Below the pieces are notes generated by a model that was not told where the DNA came from, searched no databases, and saw only the letters and a program-made list of their open reading frames with translations. This document shows positions 42,354 to 48,379 of a DNA stretch of 48,379 bases, piece by piece; the stretch's first letter is position 1; the number at the start of each line of letters is the position of its first letter. The position numbers and the translations under genes were made by a program. This DNA is from an uncultured Candidatus Melainabacteria bacterium (lineage in GTDB: Bacteria; Cyanobacteriota; Vampirovibrionia; Gastranaerophilales; Gastranaerophilaceae). Location: the NCBI GenBank assembly GCA_934675685.1, contig CAKURL010000011.1:1-48379 (forward strand). Reading direction: 5' to 3'.

Positions 42354-42388
42354 TGCTCTTTTCCTTTTGAGCGCGCAAAAACCACTAT

Positions 42389-42413
42389 AAATTTCGGAAT
42401 TTCCGCGAAATTT
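42389..42413 (-). terminator. Hairpin between the riboswitch-like core and the gene
   Basis: AAATTTCG pairs with CGAAATTT around GGAA/TTCC-containing bases, and GGTTTTTG follows about ten bases later. It is placed where an expression platform would be: it could be a conditional terminator or mask the ribosome-binding site. Confidence 0.4.
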
Positions 42414-42416
42414 ATT

Positions 42417-42495
42417 AAAATAGTTTTCCGACTTTAACGGTTGCGGCCCAGCCGAGGAATTCCACCTCGATTTCCTATATGAACAAAGCTATTTT
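42417..42495 (-). promoter_or_regulatory. Cobalamin-riboswitch-like RNA
   Basis: Minus-strand leader. AGGAAATCGAGGTGGAATTC continues into CTCGGCTGGGCCGCAACCG and TTAAAGTCGG. This follows the order of the cobalamin core (AGGGAA-N-GGTG-N-A-TCC ... CTG-N-CCCGCAACYGT). The outer arms AAAATAGcTTT (42495-42485) and AAAaCTATTTT (42427-42417) are complementary and could form P1. However, a good promoter (-35 TTGATT 42518-42513, -10 TAAAAT 42496-42491) overlaps the 5' arm, so the true transcript end matters. Peripheral helices are absent, as in compact class II cobalamin RNAs. The call is from consensus recalled by eye. Confidence 0.6.
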
Positions 42496-42520
42496 ATCAC
42501 AGCCAAAACTTAAATCAAAA

Positions 42521-42997
42521 TTAAAAATCTTCTTCAGAATCTTCTTCTTCGTCTTCCGTATTATCTTGAGGAAGATTAATTTGTACTCCCATGTCCTCTA
42601 AAACAGCTCGAGACTTAGGCCCATAGGCAGTATCTGGGAAGTTTTCTAAGATTGTTTTATAACAATCTATTGCTTCGTCTTTTTGATTTCTCATGCGATA
42701 AATGTTTGCAATTTTAAAATAAATAGGAGCAAAACTTGCTTCCGGCAAAATGTCCATCTGCTCGTCTAATTGCAACTTTAAGCTAATCAACTCTTTTGTG
42801 TCGTCCGGAGAATAGAGCTCTCTTTCGTAGATTTTTCTTGTAAGATTATCAACTTTTAAAGTCATTTCGTCGATTACTTCTTGAGAAACGCCTTTTTTCT
42901 TAGCCTCTTTTTTAGCAGCATCGGCAGGCAACACTTGGTTTAAAACAAGCGCTATCACTAAAGCTATTGGAATTAATATCGACAAAAGTTGTTTCAA
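42521..42997 (-). CDS. Small exported tetratricopeptide-like protein
   Basis: 158 residues with a signal peptide (KQLLSILIPIALVIALVLNQ, ending near PADAA). Two TPR-like helical pairs follow (APIYFKIANIYRMRNQKDEA; AIDCYKTILENFPDTAYGP), the pattern of CpoB/YbgF or BamD-type repeats. The C-terminus is very acidic (DNTEDEEEDSEEDF). Translation probably starts at TTG 42997, with GAGGAG seven bases upstream. It may assist envelope processes, but the partner is unknown. It is separated from the following minus-strand gene by the riboswitch-like leader. Confidence 0.75.
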   Translation of the reverse strand: MKQLLSILIPIALVIALVLNQVLPADAAKKEAKKKGVSQEVIDEMTLKVDNLTRKIYERELYSPDDTKELISLKLQLDEQMDILPEASFAPIYFKIANIYRMRNQKDEAIDCYKTILENFPDTAYGPKSRAVLEDMGVQINLPQDNTEDEEEDSEEDF

Positions 42998-43078
42998 TTC
43001 TATCTCCTCACTATACTATCTTACAATGGTTTTTAAAAAAATCCTCAATCTCTGGGTTGAATTTTCTTAAAATTTAAT

Positions 43079-43084
43079 TAAAAT
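43079..43084 (+). promoter_or_regulatory. -35/-10 promoter placed six bases before an ATG
   Basis: TAAAAT (43079-43084), with TTGAAT (43057-43062) at 16 bases spacing upstream and ATG 43091 six bases downstream. It is the most complete example of the leaderless pattern in the window. Confidence 0.6.
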
Positions 43085-43090
43085 CTTTAT

Positions 43091-43597
43091 ATGAAAAAAA
43101 TTCTTTACCTATCTTTTTTAATATTTATTTTCATTTTTTCAATTAATTTTGCAAAAGCGGACACTCTAAAAGCGCAGGTCACAAAAGAATATGTCCCAAA
43201 TGGGTTTTTTGGCTCTTGGGCAGTTGTGTCGAAAATCATAAACACAAACGCACCCCTTTTGTTCAACCCCGAAAGCAAAGATATTTGGACTTTGAGCGGA
43301 TATTCTAACGTTTTATTTTTAGAAAACCTTCAATCGGGAGCAAGATCTCAGATAATTTTAAAAGAACAAGCAAAAAATAATGTTTTAAAATTTGAAAGAG
43401 AAAAAATAGTAAATAATTCAAAAACAAAAAAGACAATCTACAAAGAAACAGTAGAATTCACGCTTCTTGGGGATAATTTTTCCGGCTTTGATAATTTTAT
43501 CGTGGAAAACTGGCAAGAAGGAAAATTAATCAAAAAAAGTAGCGCAAAATATAAAGTGAGCGGAGTTAAAATTTCAGGAGAAAGACCAAAAAGCTAA
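43091..43597 (+). CDS. Small exported protein of unknown function
   Basis: 168 residues with a signal peptide (ILYLSFLIFIFIFSINFAKA). The mature part is beta-rich (VTKEYVPNGFFGSWAVVSKI; DIWTLSGYSNVLFLENLQSG; DNFSGFDNFIVENW), suggesting a compact lipocalin- or sandwich-like fold, but I do not recognise it. The predicted mRNA is leaderless. The last four bases overlap the convergent comEC stop region. It is probably periplasmic or outer-membrane associated. Confidence 0.75.
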   Translation: MKKILYLSFLIFIFIFSINFAKADTLKAQVTKEYVPNGFFGSWAVVSKIINTNAPLLFNPESKDIWTLSGYSNVLFLENLQSGARSQIILKEQAKNNVLKFEREKIVNNSKTKKTIYKETVEFTLLGDNFSGFDNFIVENWQEGKLIKKSSAKYKVSGVKISGERPKS

Positions 43598-46158
43598 TTA
43601 TTTTCCTTTATAAATTCCCTCACAAACGAACTTTTTGAAAAATGCGAAGCTTCTTCTTCAAATTCTAATTTTTCCATCTTTTTATTAAATGAATTAAAAT
43701 GAGAAATTTCTAAATTTTCACCTTTAAATTTCATCTTCAAAAAGCCGTAGTTTTGGCTTTTAAAAGTCCTTATGTTGTTATCAAGCAGAAGATTAATCGT
43801 TTCTATGTTTGGGTGGTTGAATTTATTTTGCCCAACAGAAACAAGCGCCATTTTCGGCTTGAATTTTTCTATCAGCTCTTGGTTTATTGTGTTTTTTGCG
43901 CCGTGGTGCCCTATTTTTATCAAAAATAAATCGTTTGGAAGGTAAGGTACAATCTTTTTAAAGCCCAAAACGCCCACGTCCGCCATAAAAAGAAGGTTTT
44001 TGTTTTTATAAGAAATCAAAGTCACGATTGAATTTTCGTTGTCGTTTTTTGTTTTTAAATTTGGAAGAAAAGTCTTGATTTCTAAATCTTCTTCTTTCAA
44101 AATTGTTTCGTTATTCTTTGCGATTTTATAATTCAAATTATTTTCTTTTAAATATTTCAAAATCTCAAAAGAAAGCTTGGACTTTTCTTCTTCTTTTTGA
44201 ATGATTATATTTTTCACTTTGAAATTCTTTAAAAGCTCGAGCGCGCCTCCTGCGTGGTCAGAGTCAAAATGGGTCAAAATCAAATAATCTAAAGAAAGAA
44301 TTCTTTTGTTGCTTAAATATGGATTTACTATAAGATTAAAATCGGTTGAGCCCTTATAGGTTTTCTTTCCTGTGTCAAGCAAGATATACTTGTTTTTTGG
44401 AGTTTTGATTAAAAAGCAATCCGCATTTTGAACGTCAAACATGTTTATTTCAAGAGCTTTTTCGAATAAATCAAATTTCAAAAAGCTAAAAAAGAAAACA
44501 AAAAGAGAAACAATAAAAATAGAGAAAAACTTTTTGTTTTTAAAATTATGTTGAAGGTTTAGCGTGAAAAAGACAATCAAACCCCAGAACAAAAATATCT
44601 GAAAAACATTCAAGCCAAAAGTGGAAACAAGAGAATATTTATAAGAAGAAAAAATTTCGCTTATTTTTATCAAAACTTTAAGCAAAGGATAAGCCAAAAA
44701 ATCAAAAACCATAACTATTTTTTGAGAAAAAATTGGAATTAAAGCTAAAATTGAGCTCAAAAACCCAACAAAACTCAAAACACCCACAAAAGGCACAGTC
44801 GCCAAGTTTGCAAAAATCGACATCGGAGCAAGGTTGTAAAAATAATGCATTTGTAAAGGTATAACCCAAATTTGCGCAACTAAAGGAACGCTTATAACAG
44901 AAGCTAGGTTCTTTGGAGAGAAAAGATATCTAAAATATTTTTCAATTTTTGAAGAATTTTCGTATTTTTTAATATATTTTTTATCAATTTTATCAAACTT
45001 AGAAACAATCGCTTCGCAACACAAAATCAACCCCAAAGTCACCATAAAAGAAAGCTCAAAACCTATGTCAAAAAGCATTTTTGGACAAAAGAGCAAAATC
45101 AAAAACCCGACAAAGAAGATGAGCGCCAAAGAAGAAGCTTTTCTATCTATCAATTTTCCAAAAAGAACGAAAAGAAGCATGATTCCGGCTCTTAAAATAG
45201 AAGGAGGAAAACCCGTCATAAATGTATAGAAAACGACAAACAAAGCACCTATTAAAATCGAGAGGTTATATGGAAGCTTAAATAATGTCGCAATTTGCCA
45301 CCAAATCCCAAAAATCAAAGCAACGTTTAAGCCGCTCGCAGCAAGAAGATGAAGCAAACCAGAAGCCTTAAATTGTTCTTTTATGGTTTCATCTGGGTTT
45401 ATTGTTTCGTTCCCAAAGACAATTCCACCTAAAATCTCGAGCTCGGGCGATTTTATGAATTTCGAATGTTTTTTCATAATTTCATTTCTTTTAAGCTCAA
45501 ATTCTTTTAAAACGAAATACCAGCTTTCTTCTAGGTTTTTTGAGATTTTAGGGGTTTTATAGACTTCAAATGTCTTAAAGTCGCCATAGACAATATTTTT
45601 GCAATCTTGGTTTTCTAAATATTTTTTGTAGTCAAATTGGTATGGATTAGAAGAAGGGCTCAAAACCCTAAGTTTTCCTTTGAATTTGACGTAGTCTCCT
45701 ATCGTTATTTTGTCTTTTAAATTTTCTTCTAAGTCAAAGCTCGCTAAAGCCTTGGAATTCAGGTTTTCAAAGCGCTTTCCTTCGACAAGAGCCTCTTTTA
45801 TGTTTATAAAGAATTTAACTTTTTGGTTGTTGTTTGTGATATTTTTAGAGCTCACTATCTGGCCTTTAAATTCTGCATTGTTAGAAAAAATTTCTTCTAA
45901 AGGGGAATATAAATTGCTTTTATAATCAGCCCTTAAAATTCCAAGAAAAAAGATTAAATAAAGAACAATTGCCTTTTTGAAATTCAAATCGAAACGCAAA
46001 ACAAGAAAAACAAGGATAGCCAAAACCAAAAAGGAAGCTAAAATTTCAAAGCCATAAAAGCGAGAAAACAAAGCAAAAACAAAAAACGAGGACAATAAAA
46101 TTGTGAAAGATTTTTCTTCAAAAATATTTTTTAAATTATTTTCAAATTTATCTTTCAT
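43594..46158 (-). CDS. comEC: ComEC/Rec2 DNA-uptake channel protein
   Basis: Membrane channel that moves single-stranded DNA across the inner membrane during natural transformation. 854 residues with the full domain order. First come N-terminal membrane helices and an OB-like DUF4131 region (KITIGDYVKFKGKLRVLSPS). Next is the Competence membrane core (ASGLLHLLAASGLNVALIFG; FPPSILRAGIMLLFVLFGKL). Last is a C-terminal metallo-beta-lactamase domain (LILTHFDSDHAGGALELL, with HFDSDH as the metal motif, and LIKIGHHGAKNT). All parts look intact. Together with dprA it supports transformability. It is 15 bases downstream of ftsY on the same strand. Confidence 0.95.
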   Translation of the reverse strand: MKDKFENNLKNIFEEKSFTILLSSFFVFALFSRFYGFEILASFLVLAILVFLVLRFDLNFKKAIVLYLIFFLGILRADYKSNLYSPLEEIFSNNAEFKGQIVSSKNITNNNQKVKFFINIKEALVEGKRFENLNSKALASFDLEENLKDKITIGDYVKFKGKLRVLSPSSNPYQFDYKKYLENQDCKNIVYGDFKTFEVYKTPKISKNLEESWYFVLKEFELKRNEIMKKHSKFIKSPELEILGGIVFGNETINPDETIKEQFKASGLLHLLAASGLNVALIFGIWWQIATLFKLPYNLSILIGALFVVFYTFMTGFPPSILRAGIMLLFVLFGKLIDRKASSLALIFFVGFLILLFCPKMLFDIGFELSFMVTLGLILCCEAIVSKFDKIDKKYIKKYENSSKIEKYFRYLFSPKNLASVISVPLVAQIWVIPLQMHYFYNLAPMSIFANLATVPFVGVLSFVGFLSSILALIPIFSQKIVMVFDFLAYPLLKVLIKISEIFSSYKYSLVSTFGLNVFQIFLFWGLIVFFTLNLQHNFKNKKFFSIFIVSLFVFFFSFLKFDLFEKALEINMFDVQNADCFLIKTPKNKYILLDTGKKTYKGSTDFNLIVNPYLSNKRILSLDYLILTHFDSDHAGGALELLKNFKVKNIIIQKEEEKSKLSFEILKYLKENNLNYKIAKNNETILKEEDLEIKTFLPNLKTKNDNENSIVTLISYKNKNLLFMADVGVLGFKKIVPYLPNDLFLIKIGHHGAKNTINQELIEKFKPKMALVSVGQNKFNHPNIETINLLLDNNIRTFKSQNYGFLKMKFKGENLEISHFNSFNKKMEKLEFEEEASHFSKSSFVREFIKENN

Positions 46159-46173
46159 TTTCGCCTTTTTAAA

Positions 46174-47112
46174 TCACTCGAAAAGTGCCTCTATGAATTC
46201 GTCTTTATTAAATTCTTTGATGTCATCTATGCCTTCTCCTATGCCCACGAGCTTTGTGGGCAAATTTAGGCTATTTGCAATAGAGATGATTATTCCGCCT
46301 TTTGAAGTTCCATCTAGCTTTGTGATTGCAAGAGAAGTGATATCCACAGCCTCATTAAAGACCATAGCTTGATTTAAGCCATTTTGCCCTTGAGAGCCGT
46401 CTAAGACAAGGATTGTTTCTAAAACGTTATCTTCAATTTTTTTCAAAATCACATTTTTGATTTTTTTCAATTCTTCAATCAAGTTGAATTTGTTTTGCAA
46501 GCGCCCAGCGCTATCGATAATGACTACGTTATAGCCTTCAGCTTTCGCTTTATCTAAAGCTTTATAGACTAAAGCTGCGCTATTTGCCTTATCCTCTCTT
46601 AAAATATCAACACCCGCCCTTTTAGACCAAACGTCAAGCTGCTCTTCTGCTGCTGCTCTAAAAGTGTCCCCTGCGACCAAAAGAACCTTGTTTCCTTCTT
46701 TTTTAAATTTGTTTGCGAGTTTTCCTATTAAAGTCGTCTTTCCTGCGCCATTCACGCCCACAACAAAATAGACATTCATTTTGTCTTTTTCAAATTTCAA
46801 AGGCTTGAACTCTTTTTGGCTTGCATTTAAAATTGTTGAAAATTTTTCTTTTAAAAAACCCCTAAGTTCAGAAGACTTAAGGCCTTTTGTTTTGATTTCT
46901 TCCACGATTTCAACCGCCAAATCCACCCCAAGGTCTGCTTTTATGAGCATTGTTTCAATATCTTCAAGGTCAAATTCGTCGATTTTTTCATTTTTCGCAC
47001 AATTCAAAACGCCCTCAACCAAAGACCCGACGGTCTTATAAAGAGCGCTTTTTAGACTTTTTTCGCTATTTTTTTCTTTTTGTTCTTCTTTTTTCTTGAA
47101 AAAATTAAACAT
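46174..47112 (-). CDS. ftsY: Signal recognition particle receptor FtsY
   Basis: GTPase that docks SRP-ribosome complexes at the membrane. About 312 residues from ATG 47112; a TTG at 47121 is an alternative in-frame start. The N-terminal charged region is short (FFKKKEEQKEKNSEKSLK). The NG domain contains VGVNGAGKTTLIGKLA (G1), DTFRAAAEEQL, VIIDSAGRLQNK (G3), ITKLDGTSKGG (G4) and the closing LVGIGEGIDDIKEFN. The start overlaps the nusB stop, so translation is coupled. The short A domain is normal in many non-proteobacteria. Confidence 0.96.
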   Translation of the reverse strand: MFNFFKKKEEQKEKNSEKSLKSALYKTVGSLVEGVLNCAKNEKIDEFDLEDIETMLIKADLGVDLAVEIVEEIKTKGLKSSELRGFLKEKFSTILNASQKEFKPLKFEKDKMNVYFVVGVNGAGKTTLIGKLANKFKKEGNKVLLVAGDTFRAAAEEQLDVWSKRAGVDILREDKANSAALVYKALDKAKAEGYNVVIIDSAGRLQNKFNLIEELKKIKNVILKKIEDNVLETILVLDGSQGQNGLNQAMVFNEAVDITSLAITKLDGTSKGGIIISIANSLNLPTKLVGIGEGIDDIKEFNKDEFIEALFE

Positions 47113-47758
47113 ATCTTTCAACTACTCTAGCCAAAATGCCGTTTATGAAAGCCGGAGAATCATCTGTAGAATATTTTTTCGCCAATTCTAAAGCTTCGTC
47201 GATTGCGACTTTATGAGGAGTGCTTTTGATGAAAGCGATTTCAGAGATTGCAATTCTTAAGATATCTTTGTCGATTTTGAATAATCTATCGATATCCCAG
47301 CCAAAAGCAAATTCAGAGATGATTTTGTCGATTTCGTCTTTGTGCGCTTTATATTCAGAGCAAATTTGAACGATATAATCGCGAACTTCTTCTTTGTTTG
47401 ATAAAGCCGCCAATTCCGCGATTTCAAGGGCACTTTGCGCTTTATCTGAAGCATTTAATAAGATGTCCACTTTTCCAATCATGTCTGATGTCATAGGCAC
47501 TTGGACAGGGATATTATTCGCTTCCAACGGACGAGAAAGATTTTCTTCGTGGTTATTTTCGTATTCGATGATTTCATTTTTGAATTCGTTCAATTGAGAA
47601 GCGCACAAAGAAACTTCGTCATAAGAGGACGAAATCAGCGTGCGAACAGAATTCACAATGATATCTTGAAAATTTTCTTTGTTATATTTTTCTAAATTTT
47701 TATCAAGTTGAGAGAATAAAATCAAAGCTAATTCTCTACTTGCTCTTCTTGCTTGCAT
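47105..47758 (-). CDS. nusB: Transcription antitermination factor NusB
   Basis: About 217 residues from ATG 47758, which has AAGGA nine bases upstream; the longer frame from 47788 lacks such a site. It begins QARRASRELALILFSQLDKN, the NusB RxxAxxxLxxxD-like start. The C-terminal part contains DIDRLFKIDKDILRIAISEI and HKVAIDEALELAKKYSTDDS, then FINGILARVVERY, all characteristic. NusB binds boxA RNA with NusE in rRNA antitermination. The protein is about 60-70 residues longer than E. coli NusB because of an inserted helical middle region, as seen in cyanobacterial forms. Confidence 0.93.
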   Translation of the reverse strand: MQARRASRELALILFSQLDKNLEKYNKENFQDIIVNSVRTLISSSYDEVSLCASQLNEFKNEIIEYENNHEENLSRPLEANNIPVQVPMTSDMIGKVDILLNASDKAQSALEIAELAALSNKEEVRDYIVQICSEYKAHKDEIDKIISEFAFGWDIDRLFKIDKDILRIAISEIAFIKSTPHKVAIDEALELAKKYSTDDSPAFINGILARVVERYV

Positions 47759-47897
47759 AATTAATTCCTTATTGGTTATCTTAATCATGATTATATTTTA
47801 AAAATCTTTTTTTTCATAGATATTTTTTAAAAAATTAGGAAAAAATTTTCTTTTTTATGGTTAGAATTTATTTATTTGAATTTAAAAATTTTATAAG

Positions 47898-48212
47898 AAA
47901 TTTGCCCTCAACTTCGTTCGCCAAGCAAAGCATTGCTAGGCTCACTTGTTTCAGGTTTGCTCCTGTGGAATTTTCTTCGAAAATTCTTACGTCGCCCATT
48001 AAAGGTCTACGCTCTTGGCACTTGCTTCTGGCTGACTCAAAAATCAATCGCCAAAGGCTCAGATTTTTTACGTCATCTGCGCATATTTCATCTGTAAGGC
48101 TCATGCTTTGCCTACAGCTGAAAAATCATCGCAACTGCCTTCGAGCTTCGCACAAATTTGCCCTCAACTTCGCTCACCAAGCGCAGTCGCGCTAAGGTTC
48201 GCTTGTTTCAGG
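47898..48212 (-). repeat. GATGA-loop structured element, unit 5, with flanking direct repeats and an internal insertion
   Basis: Minus-strand unit between 47959 and 48162: GGCAAATTTGTGCGAAG, stems GCTC/GAGC (48011-48014, 48143-48146), GGCA/TGCC (48017-48020, 48136-48139) and TTGC/GCAA (48022-48025, 48131-48134), then GCGACGT, hairpin GAATTTTC-GAA-GAAAATTC (47968-47986) and CACAGGAGC. About 100 extra bases, themselves able to fold, sit in the GATGA loop (48026-48130). Imperfect direct repeats of 58-59 bases flank the unit (47898-47955 and 48154-48212). No gene is in 47759-48379. Confidence 0.8.
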
Positions 48213-48218
48213 ACAACA

Positions 48219-48242
48219 AAAAACCTGCATAGTGCAGGTTTT
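48219..48242 (-). terminator. Perfect-stem terminator at the right edge
   Basis: AAACCTGCA (48221-48229) pairs with TGCAGGTTT (48233-48241) around TAG. On the minus strand it is followed by TTTTTTG, so it most likely ends a transcript entering from beyond the right edge. The remaining 48243-48379 holds no recognisable gene. Confidence 0.7.
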
Positions 48243-48379
48243 AAAACTGTTTTCTCTCTCTATTCCTCTTTCAAAGGTGTCACCATCTTGCCAACTTTTG
48301 CACAAGATATGACTTAAATCTTTTTTATTTCCAAATTGTTTGGAAGTTTTTGGGTACGGTCTACACAAAAGCCAAACTC

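Noticed and set aside
48243..48379. Possible end of a minus-strand gene, with a short frame ending KMVTPLKEE
   Set aside because: An in-frame stop lies a few codons upstream, and there is no further support; it is too short to call.

Overview
The window is an AT-rich bacterial chromosome segment with short intergenic gaps. Nearly all of it is ordinary chromosomal coding sequence: ybaB, pyk, dprA, topA, aroE, a sigma-70 factor, ribH, a uvrA paralogue, rimM-trmD, groES-groEL, nrdG, lrgAB-like genes, comEC, ftsY, nusB and one tRNA-Thr. I infer an anaerobic or microaerophilic relative of the non-photosynthetic Cyanobacteria (Melainabacteria/Gastranaerophilales type). The basis is the very low GC, a FTLAE-type prepilin, short SFKG-like N-termini on unknown proteins, a B12-type riboswitch and the radical-SAM activase NrdG. 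No marker here proves that assignment, and it should be treated as inference.

Left third (1-21.7 kb). A divergent ybaB / matrixin-type metalloprotease pair is followed by a plus-strand run pyk-dprA-topA-aroE, a lone prepilin, a nitroreductase, a sigma factor, a PLP enzyme and a lipoprotein. Minus-strand TPR and GH13 genes follow, then ribH and an AMIN-like membrane protein. An unusual minus-strand trio closes the region: an unknown SFKG protein and two tandem CX5R tyrosine-phosphatase-like proteins.

Middle (21.8-38 kb). A uvrA paralogue, rimM-trmD and groES-groEL are followed by a glycosyltransferase, small unknown proteins and a HAD phosphatase. Next comes a two-gene cassette of an Avd-like four-helix-bundle protein and a diversity-generating-retroelement (DGR) type reverse transcriptase. 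It has no visible template or variable repeat. A degenerate hybrid-cluster-protein homologue that has lost most metal ligands, nrdG, a frameshifted U32 peptidase and an LrgAB pair complete the region.

Right third (38-48.4 kb). A deaminase and tRNA-Thr(CGT) are followed by a minus-strand set of three unknown genes: a small Cys/His-motif protein, a membrane protein and a protein made only of three Clp_N domains. A compact cobalamin-riboswitch-like leader precedes the set. A TPR lipoprotein-like gene, comEC and nusB-ftsY complete the window.

Two signals cut across this layout. (1) At least six GC-rich, dispersed, RNA-like elements share an architecture with a near-invariant GATGA loop. The stems that close it differ in sequence between copies yet remain paired, which is the pattern of a conserved structured RNA. 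They sit at the 3' ends of trmD, groEL and groES, near nusB and at the left window edge, often flanked by direct duplications that include gene ends. (2) Many genes have a -10 hexamer exactly about 6 bases before the start codon and no ribosome-binding site, which predicts widespread leaderless mRNAs.
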